NCBI GenBank assembly: GCA_942493075.1 | Contig: OW818681.1 | Location: 3,534,001 to 3,598,000 of the forward strand | Reading direction: 5' to 3' | Origin: JBBQYD01 sp942493075 | Lineage (GTDB): Bacteria; Verrucomicrobiota; Verrucomicrobiia; Limisphaerales; UBA8199 | Length of the DNA stretch: 64,000 bases | In this document: piece after piece, positions 27,224 to 34,747 of the stretch | How positions within the stretch are numbered: the stretch's first letter is position 1 | How the letters are laid out: each line of letters starts with the position of its first letter | Program-made: the position numbers and the translations under genes | The notes under the pieces: model-generated | What the model was told of the DNA's origin: nothing | The model's database searches: none | What the model saw: only the letters and a program-made list of their open reading frames with translations

Positions 27224-28384
27224 TCAAGCTCGGTGACCTCGGTGACCCGAGGCCCGTTTGTTTGCACCTTCGCGCTCCAACGACCGCTTCCAGTCTGCCA
27301 ATTTACCTTCCATTTTCAATCGCTGCTGCAACATGCCAAGAACAGCCGCCTCCTCAGGGGGCAGCTTCGCCAACCCCTTCGTGAGCTCCTGTTCAGCGCG
27401 CTCCTGCAGCAGTTGCGCCAGGGTGCCATCGGTGAACGCGGAAAACACTTCGGGATGGACATAGCATTTCCTGCATACAGCGGGAGTATTTCCCAGCCGC
27501 TGCGCCACAGTCTCAATCGCCCGACCCATATGCCTTCGTGCCTGAGTCCTGGTTTTGAAATCCGCAAACTCCTGCAGAGCCAGGGCTGCCATCACGGTTC
27601 CGGACCAGGTCCGAAAATCTTTCGCAGTGAAATCAGCACGGCTCACTTCCCGGAGGTAGTCATTCACGTCTTCAGAGTTGATTTCCTGCCGCTGGCCTTG
27701 GTCATCGACATACTGGAAGAGTTCCTGCCCCGGAATGTCCTGACACGACTTAACAACCCGCGCCAGCCGCCGATCACGCACATCGATCTCGTGCCATCTC
27801 CCGGACTTGCCTCGAAAGCTGAATCGCACTCTCTCTCGGTCCACCCGCACGTGCCGATCTCGCATCGTGGTTAGCCCAAATGATTCATTGGATTTCGCGT
27901 ATTCCTTGTTCCCCACTCGGATAAGGCTCGTTTCGAGCAAACTCACGACGGTTGCGAGCACTTTTCGTCTGGATAAAGCCTTCAGACGCAGATCTGCCGC
28001 CACACGTTTGCGGATGTGCGGCAGCGCTTTTCCAAAGGCAATCATTCTGCTGAACTTGGTCTCATCCCGCACTTCTCGCCAGCGACGATGATACCGGTAC
28101 TGCCGCCTGTGGCGGGCGTCCCGCCCTGTGGCCTGCAGATGGCCGCATGGGTCCGGGCAGATCCACACATCCGTCTAAGCGGGCGGAATCGCCAGCGACT
28201 TAATCCGTTTCAAAACCTCCGGCTCAGTTACCACGTCGCCTGAAGGATATCGAAAGCGAAATTTCTTCCCGGCCTGTTCACGCCGGATCCCCGGCATGTC
28301 TAAACACACATATCTGAGCCCTGCCTGGGCAGCGGCCTTCAAAGATTGCCTATTGGGCGCGGCACGTGCTCGTGGATTGTCCAT
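27224..28384 (-). pseudogene. DNA topoisomerase IB interrupted by one in-frame amber codon
   Basis: Type IB topoisomerases relax supercoils through a 3'-phosphotyrosine. The reading frame is continuous from 28462 to 27224 except for one TAG at 28177-28175. Upstream of it are AGLRYVCLDMPGIRREQAGK and IKSLAIPPA; directly after the stop come TDVWICPDPCGHLQATGRDA and QYRYHRRWREVRDE. Family members read IPPAWTDVWI here, so TAG replaces the TGG of a conserved tryptophan. The catalytic half is intact: KDFRTWSGTVMAAL and the active-site Tyr in VCRKCYVHPEV. A GTG just after the stop (28168) could restart translation at VWICPDP, giving 314 residues without the N-terminal segment. The start is probably the ATG at 28384 (MDNPRARA); the frame also opens at 28462. 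This is a recent nonsense mutation, a sequencing error, or a two-piece gene. Confidence 0.85.
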
Positions 28385-28620
28385 ATGGGAGTTATATCCG
28401 TGTGGAGGCAGGATGTTTCGAGCAGGACCAAAAGCCGCGACAAGTTCGACCCAGAAGCGCATTGCCGCCGGAGTTCTCGGATGTCGCCTTTGCTTGTGCC
28501 ATCAACGACCCGTAATGGGCAGCTCAACCTATCTCAGCCAGGAAGGAGGTTCAGGTAGTCGATTACCCCATCCTAGTTTAGGCTTAACCTTCCTCCACTT
28601 TCGAGTAACGTCTCCCGCCT

Positions 28621-29541
28621 GTGATCGCGGCGTTCATGTCAGCCCTGTTATTCGCCACCTCCACGATGTGTGGCCATCGCTCCGCCCGCCTGTTAGGAGG
28701 CACCGAAGCGAACTTCTGGCGCATCATTTCTGCTGCGATCATGCTGGCGGTTTGGGCCTATTCTTTTGGAACTGGCCTGGAAGGCCCCGCCCTCCCCTTA
28801 TTCGCACTAAGCGGTGCCATCGGAATCGGGATGGGAGACGTTGCCTCATTCCAATCCTTGCCCCGGCTTGGTCCAAGGCTTTCAAGCCTGGTGGTGCTCT
28901 GCCTTACAGCTCCCTTCGGAGCGTTGATCGAATGGGTCTGGATGGGAACCAAGCTGACTTCCTGGCAAGCCGGATGGGGTGCAGTCATTCTCGGCGGCGT
29001 TGTTATTGCCCTCGTCCCTTCAGGGAGCGTTCGCCGCACAACCAGGGAATGGGCGGTTGGAGCGAGCTTCGCCGCGGTAGCGGCTTTCGGCACCGCGTGT
29101 GGCGCCGTTCTCAGTCGAAAGGCCTACGCTCTGACAGAAGACTACGGCGTTCCTATCGATAGCGGCACCGCAGCGTTCCAAAGAGTTATCGGAGGTATCC
29201 TGGTGGCCGCGATCGCCCTGCTTGTTGTTAAGCATTCGACTTACAGCAAAATGGTTGGACTCAAAGACCCTGGCTTGCCTACTCAGATGAAAAAGAAATG
29301 GGCAGCAGCAGGGCCGTGGGTGCTGGCCAACAGCCTGGCTGGTCAAACACTCGGAGTCAGCGCTATGCAAATGGCGCTCCAGAGCACACCTACGGGCGTC
29401 GTTCTTGCCATCATCGCTGTCAGTCCCATCATCGTCATACCCATGGCTTACTTCTTCGAAGGTGAACGCCCTACCATTCACTCCCTGTTCGGTGGCTTGG
29501 TTGCCGTTGGCGGCGTCATTGCTCTGGCGCTGCGCAAATAG
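28621..29541 (+). CDS. EamA/DMT-family membrane transporter
   Basis: A 306-residue inner-membrane protein with about ten hydrophobic helices arranged as two EamA halves (about 1-137 and 145-304). It carries the family-typical Pro/Gly-rich ends LTAPFGALIEWVWMG and SPIIVIPMAYFFEGERP. DMT transporters export or import small metabolites, and the substrate cannot be read from the sequence. Translation probably begins at GTG 28621; ATG 28636 is also possible. The 236 bp between it and the divergent topoisomerase gene contain no feature I recognise. Confidence 0.82.
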   Translation: MIAAFMSALLFATSTMCGHRSARLLGGTEANFWRIISAAIMLAVWAYSFGTGLEGPALPLFALSGAIGIGMGDVASFQSLPRLGPRLSSLVVLCLTAPFGALIEWVWMGTKLTSWQAGWGAVILGGVVIALVPSGSVRRTTREWAVGASFAAVAAFGTACGAVLSRKAYALTEDYGVPIDSGTAAFQRVIGGILVAAIALLVVKHSTYSKMVGLKDPGLPTQMKKKWAAAGPWVLANSLAGQTLGVSAMQMALQSTPTGVVLAIIAVSPIIVIPMAYFFEGERPTIHSLFGGLVAVGGVIALALRK

Positions 29542-29542
29542 C

Positions 29543-29752
29543 TCACGTCTCGTCTCTCTCGGAGGCTGTCTCACCGTCGGGCTTTTGGCGCGGCTCAAGC
29601 ATGGCTGAGCGGCCTTTTCGACGCTGCACAGCTTGCTTCAGGAGAAATTCGATCTGACCGTTCACGCTGCGAAGTTCATCCGCCGCCCAGGCCTCCAGTT
29701 CACACCAGAGGCCCGGGTCGATTCGGAGTAGAAATGACTTTCGCTCAGCCAT
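29543..29752 (-). CDS. Arc/CopG-like ribbon-helix-helix protein
   Basis: A 69-residue protein whose first 45 residues fit an Arc-type ribbon-helix-helix DNA-binding fold: a beta strand RKSFLLRIDP, then helices LWCELEAWAADEL and SVNGQIEFLLKQAVQRR, with the Asn-Gly turn typical of Arc-like repressors. The C-terminus is a polar tail. The ATG at 29752 lies 4 bp after the SPFH gene's stop, so the two are translationally linked. An autoregulatory role, binding the repeats in front of the SPFH gene, is an inference. It could instead be an antitoxin without a toxin, but no toxin gene is adjacent. Confidence 0.7.
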   Translation of the reverse strand: MAERKSFLLRIDPGLWCELEAWAADELRSVNGQIEFLLKQAVQRRKGRSAMLEPRQKPDGETASERDET

Positions 29753-29756
29753 GCGA

Positions 29757-30764
29757 TCAGGTGTAGAGCGTCCCGGCATTCACGACGGGGTGAACTTCGG
29801 ATTCGGCGCAAAGCACGACCATCAGGTTGCTCACCATTGCCGCGCGGCGCTCGTCATCGAGATGCACTACGTGCTTTTCCGCCAATTCTTTCAAAGCCAT
29901 ATCTACCATGCTTACAGCACCATGCACGATCTTCTGCCTCGCGGCAATGACTGCCTCCGCCTGCTGTCGGCGCAGCATGGCTTGGGCGATTTCGGGAGCG
30001 TAAGCCAGGTGGGTTAATCGAGCCTCCTCCACCAGCACGCCGGCTTTCTCCAAACGCGCCTGAAGTTCTTGAGAAAGTGCCTGCGACACCTCTTCGACCC
30101 CGCTGCGCAATGTGACCTCGTTCTCCTCACCATGGTCATAGGCGTACGCGCTGGCCAAGTGGCGCAAGCCAGACTCACTCTGCACACGCACGTAGTTCTC
30201 AAAGTCATCCACATCGAAAACTGCCTGCGCGGCGTCCTGCACCTTCCACACCACCACGGCGGCGATCTCTATGGGGTTCCCTCGCTTGTCATTGACTTTC
30301 AACCGGTCACTGTTGAAGTTGCGAGTTCGTAAGGACATCTTGTACCCTCGCAACGATTTGTGCTCAACGGGCGCTGCGGTCCCTGACTTATTGGACTGCG
30401 CCTGAACTCTCTCGGCCCAGGTCATGTTCGAGGCCGGACCTCTCGAATAGAAGGGATTCCCCCAATGAAACCCAGAGCTTCGCACCGTCCCCCTGTATTC
30501 ACCAAACAGGATGAGCACCCGGGCTTCGTTGGGCTGCAGGGAAAAGAACCCCGAAAACATAATCATAGACCAGACGAAGGTCAGAACCGCCAAGGTGATG
30601 ACGATTCCAACGGTGTGTGGGCTCCAGTGCCTGCCTTGGACGACTGGGTAGATGAACAGGGCTATGGAGCCGAGCAGAAACAGGATATTGAGTGGCAACA
30701 TGAGCCATCCACTGCTGACCTGGACGACACGATCACGACTGGGGATATGGGTATCAGCGTTCAT
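29757..30764 (-). CDS. SPFH (band 7) membrane protein
   Basis: A 335-residue protein with two N-terminal transmembrane helices (about 18-42 and 50-72, WLMLPLNILFLLGSIALFIY and IVITLAVLTFVWSM). A SPFH/prohibitin-homology domain (about 75-260) follows, with FFSLQPNEARVLILFGEYRGT, NPIEIAAVVVWKVQDA and FENYVRVQSESGLR. A helical region (about 235-320, EKAGVLVEEARLTHLAYAPEIAQAMLRR) is typical of oligomerising SPFH proteins. Such proteins build ring scaffolds that organise membrane microdomains or control proteases. The partner is usually a neighbouring gene; here the only linked gene is the RHH protein, with no NfeD-type protease. Confidence 0.88.
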   Translation of the reverse strand: MNADTHIPSRDRVVQVSSGWLMLPLNILFLLGSIALFIYPVVQGRHWSPHTVGIVITLAVLTFVWSMIMFSGFFSLQPNEARVLILFGEYRGTVRSSGFHWGNPFYSRGPASNMTWAERVQAQSNKSGTAAPVEHKSLRGYKMSLRTRNFNSDRLKVNDKRGNPIEIAAVVVWKVQDAAQAVFDVDDFENYVRVQSESGLRHLASAYAYDHGEENEVTLRSGVEEVSQALSQELQARLEKAGVLVEEARLTHLAYAPEIAQAMLRRQQAEAVIAARQKIVHGAVSMVDMALKELAEKHVVHLDDERRAAMVSNLMVVLCAESEVHPVVNAGTLYT

Positions 30765-30793
30765 AAGTGTTTTGGTTAATCTGATTTCACTAT

Positions 30794-30812
30794 GATATCA
30801 CTTAGATACCAC
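30794..30812 (-). promoter_or_regulatory. Two near-identical octamers spaced 11 bp in the SPFH promoter region
   Basis: GATATCAC (30794-30801) and GATACCAC (30805-30812) repeat with an 11-bp period, one helical turn apart, 30-48 bp upstream of the SPFH start codon. Phased short direct repeats of this kind are the usual operator form for ribbon-helix-helix repressors, one of which is encoded in the same operon. The operator role is inferred. Confidence 0.45.
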
Positions 30813-30837
30813 GTGTCAACCCCTGTTTTCGCACCAC

Positions 30838-31335
30838 TTAATCCTTAGTTGTGCTTTCGTTTGCCACCTTCCGGCTTATACCAGCAAGTGTGGCCTGCAC
30901 TGCCCTCACGTAATCTCTAGGAGCTATAATGATTTGAGTTCCTCGCACACCGGCAGACACTGAGATACTTTCAAAAGCCAGGGCTGTTTCGCAAAGGATG
31001 GCTGGAAATGCTTTCCTGGCCGCCAGAACAGTCACTCCACCTCTCACATATCCTGTCAAACCTTGAAGCTGGCTGAGCGGGGCCAACTCCACTCGGCGGT
31101 TTCCCGATGAGCGCGCCAGTGCTTTGAGGTCCAGTTCGCAATCACCCGGGATTACTGCGAACAGGTACCCGGTAAGATCACCCCGGGTTAGCAGGGTCTT
31201 GAATACTTGCTGAGCAGGCATGCCAATCTTTCGGGCAACGGCAGGAGCGCTAAGATCAGACAAGTCCACTTCATACTCCCTTAGGGAGAAACTGATATCA
31301 AGTTTCTCTAGAATTCTGGTGGCATTCGTCTTCAT
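30838..31335 (-). CDS. ybaK: YbaK/EbsC-type aminoacyl-tRNA deacylase
   Basis: A 165-residue trans-editing enzyme of the YbaK/ProX superfamily. YbaK hydrolyses Cys-tRNA(Pro) formed by misacylation, acting together with prolyl-tRNA synthetase. Features are the N-terminal MKTNATRILEKLDISFSLREYE, VARKIGMPAQQVFKTLL, and the catalytic-lysine region ELDLKALARSSGNRRVELA, with GYVRGGVTVLAARK near the end of the fold. It is divergent from the next gene and separated by about 35 bp from the SPFH promoter region. YbaK rather than ProXp-ala or YeaK is chosen on motif layout. Confidence 0.88.
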   Translation of the reverse strand: MKTNATRILEKLDISFSLREYEVDLSDLSAPAVARKIGMPAQQVFKTLLTRGDLTGYLFAVIPGDCELDLKALARSSGNRRVELAPLSQLQGLTGYVRGGVTVLAARKAFPAILCETALAFESISVSAGVRGTQIIIAPRDYVRAVQATLAGISRKVANESTTKD

Positions 31336-31430
31336 AACTAATTCAGTAGAGCAGAGGCGGCTGGGGTGCGAAACAAGTAAATTACTGGCTGGGAACGGGT
31401 CCCACGAGGGGCTTGACGCTGAACAAAGTT

Positions 31431-31476
31431 AACCAATTTGTAACCTGTTTAGGGTGGCCACCCTATTGGTTTTTTG
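31431..31476 (+). promoter_or_regulatory. Nested inverted repeat with T-run in the leader of the next gene
   Basis: A 7-bp outer inverted repeat (31431-31437 with 31465-31471) encloses a 14-bp perfect palindrome (31451-31464). It is followed by six T (31470-31475), 25 bp before the ATG at 31502. A TTGACG at 31413-31418 might be a -35 element. The layout could be an attenuator or a protein-binding site. It could also be a terminator with no gene in front of it, since the upstream gene runs the other way. Confidence 0.35.
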
Positions 31477-31501
31477 AGGCCTGTGGACTAGGTTGGCTGG
31501 T

Positions 31502-32053
31502 ATGCAACGCACGCTACACCCCCCCATCAATTTCCGGCCCGATCCTGACGGGCCTACGACGTTTAATGTCGTCATCGTCTATGAGGATTTCCAGAGCGGC
31601 AAGCATGGCATTCGTACTTATAACCACTTGGTAAAACACCTGGGAAAGCAGTGCGAAGTCAGCAGCCAGATGTGGAAATTCGACATCCTGGTAATCCCGA
31701 GCCTGAGGGAGTTGGCCTGCCGCGATGCTGAAGACGCGGATATCATCATCATTTCCAGCCGAGGAACGAACACGTTGCCTGAATCCGTCACAAGCTGGCT
31801 GGAAACCTGGAGTCGCAAGCCGGGTCATGCGTTAGCGTTAGTTGCATTATTTGACAATCCGGAAGCGCAACAGGCTCAAGCCGCTCGAGATTTCCTGGCA
31901 CGTATTGCCCGAAAAACCGGGTTGGAATTCTTTGGGCAACCCGATGCGTGGCCTGGGGCCAGCGAAGCCGGGTTACCCCCCGAGGCAAGCTTCACACCAG
32001 ATGCCGGACGATCACTTGACCTCCTGTCACCGAGATGGGGGATTAACGAATAG
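31502..32053 (+). CDS. Unrecognised cytoplasmic protein with a receiver-like core
   Basis: A 183-residue soluble protein that I cannot assign to a named family. Its core alternates hydrophobic strands and helices like a Rossmann or response-regulator fold: TFNVVIVYEDFQSGKHG, MWKFDILVIPSLRELA, DADIIIISSRGT, SWLETWSRKPG, ALALVALFDN. It lacks the Asp/Lys set of a working receiver in the expected order. The N-terminus (about 1-20) and the C-terminal 40 residues are Pro/Gly-rich and probably flexible. The ATG at 31502 has a weak AGG upstream; the frame opens at a TTG at 31493. It lies between ybaK (divergent) and Ku, with the palindromic leader in front. Confidence 0.6.
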   Translation: MQRTLHPPINFRPDPDGPTTFNVVIVYEDFQSGKHGIRTYNHLVKHLGKQCEVSSQMWKFDILVIPSLRELACRDAEDADIIIISSRGTNTLPESVTSWLETWSRKPGHALALVALFDNPEAQQAQAARDFLARIARKTGLEFFGQPDAWPGASEAGLPPEASFTPDAGRSLDLLSPRWGINE

Positions 32054-32142
32054 GTGAATCCCCACCTCAAACCCTGAGCCCTTCAGAGGGTTACACCTCA
32101 TCGCCGCCAGTTTTGCCTCGCCTTAGTTTTCAGACGAGTCAT

Positions 32143-32994
32143 ATGCGAGCCATCTGGAAAGGATCAATTAGTTTTAGCCTGGTCAACATACCGATATCGT
32201 TGTACCCGGCGACCAGGCGCGAGGAGCTTAAGTTTAACCTGCTGAGGAAGAGTGATTTAAGTCCAATCAAGTACCGCCGCATCGCTGAGACCGACAACAA
32301 GGAGGTGACTTGGGAGGAGGTTGTCAAAGGCTATGAGCATGAGAAGGGGCAGTTCGTCGTTATCGAGGAGGAGGACTTCAAGCGAGCCGATGTTGAGGCA
32401 ACCCAAACCGTAGATATTCTTGAGTTTGTACCGTTGCAAGAGATCGATCCGATGTTCTTCGATAAGCCTTATTATCTCGAGCCGGATAAAAAAGGAGCCA
32501 AGGCGTATGCACTGTTGCGAGAAGCGTTAAAGAAGACCGGCAAGGTAGGAATCGCAAAGGTCGTAATGAAAACACGCCAACACTTGGCTGCTGTCAAACC
32601 CGACCGCAACGCACTGGTTCTCGAGTTGATGCACTTTTCCGAGGAACTGGTGGATAGCAAAGAACTTCAACTCCCGGGAGATCTGGATCTTGGAGCGAAG
32701 GAACTGGAAATGGCTGGTGAACTGATCGCCCGCATGACGACCACATGGCAAGCCGACAAATACACAGACGATTACCGGCATGCTCTTATGAGCTTGATTG
32801 AGCAAAAGGTCGAGTCTGGCGGACAGAGCCCAACTGTAACGCCCCTGAAGCGGGAACCGACCAAGGTCATCGATCTGGTTGCGGTCCTGCAAGAAAGCCT
32901 GAACTCCACGAAAGAGGGTTCAGAGAAGTCTTCTGAAAAGCGCAAGTCTGCTCCGAAAACCAAGCCCAAGAAGGCACTTAAGAAAGCTGCCTGA
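32143..32994 (+). CDS. ku: Bacterial Ku, non-homologous end-joining protein
   Basis: A 283-residue Ku that forms the homodimeric ring on DNA double-strand ends and recruits LigD. The conserved N-terminus MRAIWKGSISFSLVNIPISL fixes the start at ATG 32143, though the frame opens 30 bp earlier. The Ku core (about 1-255) has VVIEEEDF, IDPMFFDKPYYLEPDKKG and KVVMKTRQHLAAVKPD. The C-terminus from about residue 250 is a Lys/Ser-rich tail (KSAPKTKPKKALKKAA), as in Ku proteins that bind DNA internally or slide. The LigD gene begins 25 bp downstream. Confidence 0.95.
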   Translation: MRAIWKGSISFSLVNIPISLYPATRREELKFNLLRKSDLSPIKYRRIAETDNKEVTWEEVVKGYEHEKGQFVVIEEEDFKRADVEATQTVDILEFVPLQEIDPMFFDKPYYLEPDKKGAKAYALLREALKKTGKVGIAKVVMKTRQHLAAVKPDRNALVLELMHFSEELVDSKELQLPGDLDLGAKELEMAGELIARMTTTWQADKYTDDYRHALMSLIEQKVESGGQSPTVTPLKREPTKVIDLVAVLQESLNSTKEGSEKSSEKRKSAPKTKPKKALKKAA

Positions 32995-33019
32995 CGTACG
33001 GCCTGCCCGGACACGAGCC

Positions 33020-34744
33020 ATGGGCCTTCAGCGATATCGAGAGAAGCGGGATTTCAAGCGGACAGCCGAACCGCCGGGAACAGGAGCGCAGCCTCGCGAA
33101 TCATTCCAAAAAGAGTTTGACTTCGTGGTTCAGAAACACGATGCCACACGCCTCCACTACGACTTTCGCCTGGAGATGGACGGAGTCTTGAAATCATGGG
33201 CGGTCCCGAAAGGAATCCCGACCCGGCGCGGGGAACGCCATCTGGCAGTCGAAGTCGAAGACCACCCATTGGAGTACGGCTCCTTCGAGGGAACTATTGC
33301 AAAGGGCAACTATGGAGCTGGCACAGTCATGTTGTGGGACCGTGGTTTTTACATGGTGTCAGGCGATCAACCGTCTGAGAGCCACAGAAAGGGGAAGCTG
33401 CATCTCTGGCTCAGAGGTAAGAAGCTTAAAGGAGAATGGACGCTAGTGCGCATCCGCCATCCCCGTGAAGAAGACAAACCGCAGTGGCTGTTGTTCAAGA
33501 CTGGGGAAGACGCTCCAGACATACAGGCGCGCGTGGAAGACCGATCTGTGTTGACAGGCAGGTCGATGAACAGGATCGCACAAGAAACCACCAGAGAGTG
33601 GAAGAGCGATCGTCCGGCCCGCCGATCCAGGACCGATCGGTTGACCAGATCGGCAGACTCTGAGCCCAAAGTCCCACCGGGCAAGACCAGGGCACGATCC
33701 GTAGCCTCAAAACGACTGAACGACCTGGTTGACCTTTCGAAATTACCCCCAGCGACTCCTGGCTTTGTTGAGCCCATGAAGGCAACCATGGGACAGAGAT
33801 TGCCGAAAGGGCAACAATGGCTCTATGAAATCAAGTTTGATGGGGTTAGGGCATTGGCAATCAAGGACGGCAACCGGGTAGAACTGTTCTCGCGGGCCCA
33901 GAACTCCCTCACGCAAAAGTACCTTTCAATTGCCAAGGCCGTGGAAGCGTTGCCCGTAAACCAGGCTGTTATCGATGGGGAGGTCGTTGTCCTGGATGAA
34001 ACAGGTCGGTCGTCTTTTCAGCTTCTGCAGGTTTATCAGCAGCCTGGCGGCCATAGCCTTCCCCTGCTCTTCTACGCATTCGATATTATTCAACTGGAGG
34101 GACGCGATCTCACCGGGCTGCCGCTCGTTGCTCGAAAAGCGATACTGGAACGGATTCTCCCAGAGGAGAAATCTTTCCTTCGCAGTTCAGCCGGGATCGA
34201 CGCCAGCACGGAAGCAGTGGTCTCGGCCATGAAAGCTCGGGGCCTAGAGGGTTTGCTCGCTAAACTGAAGGACTCGAAGTATCAGGCCGGACGCCGCAAC
34301 CCCGCTTGGGTGAAGTATAAATGGTCTTTGGAGCAGGAATTTGCGATAGGCGGTTACACTTCGCCGAAGGGCACCCGGACTTGCTTCGGAGCGCTGCTTG
34401 TCGGCTATTACCAAGGAGGCCGCCTGATTTGCGCCGGGAAGGTCGGCACTGGTTTTGACGAACGAGGTCTCAAAGCCCTGCATCGCCAGTTTCAAGCCAT
34501 AACGCGGGAGACCTGTCCCTTCGCGAACCTGCCAGTTCGCCCCGGTTCAGGAGCCGGGCTCACCCGGCGTCAGATGCGCGAGTGCACGTGGCTCGAACCT
34601 AAGCTGGTTTGCCAGGTTCGTTTTGCGGAATGGACACGAGACGGGTTGTTGCGCCAGCCGTCGTTTCTTGGTTTGCGCGACGACAAGGAACCGAAGGATG
34701 TGATTCGAGAAACAGGATCAGCTTCGGGCGGCAGCGGCTCTTAA
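33020..34744 (+). CDS. ligD: NHEJ DNA ligase LigD (3'-phosphoesterase + ATP-dependent ligase)
   Basis: A 574-residue two-domain LigD. The phosphoesterase domain (about 28-175) cleans 3' ends and has FVVQKHDATRLHYDFRLEMDG, SWAVPKG, EYGSFEGTIAKGNYGAG and the closing LKGEWTLVRI. A basic linker of about 70 residues (RRSRTDRLTR) follows. The ligase domain (about 245-565) has the adenylated Lys272 in YEIKFDGVRAL, IDGEVVVLD (motif III), GLEGLLAK (motif IV) and WVKYKW (motif V), then an OB fold ending KDVIRE. The primase-polymerase domain found in mycobacterial LigD is absent, so a separate polymerase would be needed. It is in an operon with ku and convergent with the next gene, 3 bp apart. Confidence 0.94.
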   Translation: MGLQRYREKRDFKRTAEPPGTGAQPRESFQKEFDFVVQKHDATRLHYDFRLEMDGVLKSWAVPKGIPTRRGERHLAVEVEDHPLEYGSFEGTIAKGNYGAGTVMLWDRGFYMVSGDQPSESHRKGKLHLWLRGKKLKGEWTLVRIRHPREEDKPQWLLFKTGEDAPDIQARVEDRSVLTGRSMNRIAQETTREWKSDRPARRSRTDRLTRSADSEPKVPPGKTRARSVASKRLNDLVDLSKLPPATPGFVEPMKATMGQRLPKGQQWLYEIKFDGVRALAIKDGNRVELFSRAQNSLTQKYLSIAKAVEALPVNQAVIDGEVVVLDETGRSSFQLLQVYQQPGGHSLPLLFYAFDIIQLEGRDLTGLPLVARKAILERILPEEKSFLRSSAGIDASTEAVVSAMKARGLEGLLAKLKDSKYQAGRRNPAWVKYKWSLEQEFAIGGYTSPKGTRTCFGALLVGYYQGGRLICAGKVGTGFDERGLKALHRQFQAITRETCPFANLPVRPGSGAGLTRRQMRECTWLEPKLVCQVRFAEWTRDGLLRQPSFLGLRDDKEPKDVIRETGSASGGSGS

Positions 34745-34747
34745 GCT

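Noticed and set aside
28296..29162. A 288-codon plus-strand frame over the EamA and topoisomerase region
   Set aside because: Out of frame with the EamA gene and antisense to topoisomerase IB; low-complexity Arg/Pro/Ser-rich.
29020..29598. A 192-codon minus-strand frame
   Set aside because: Antisense to the transporter; overlaps the RHH gene; no domain.
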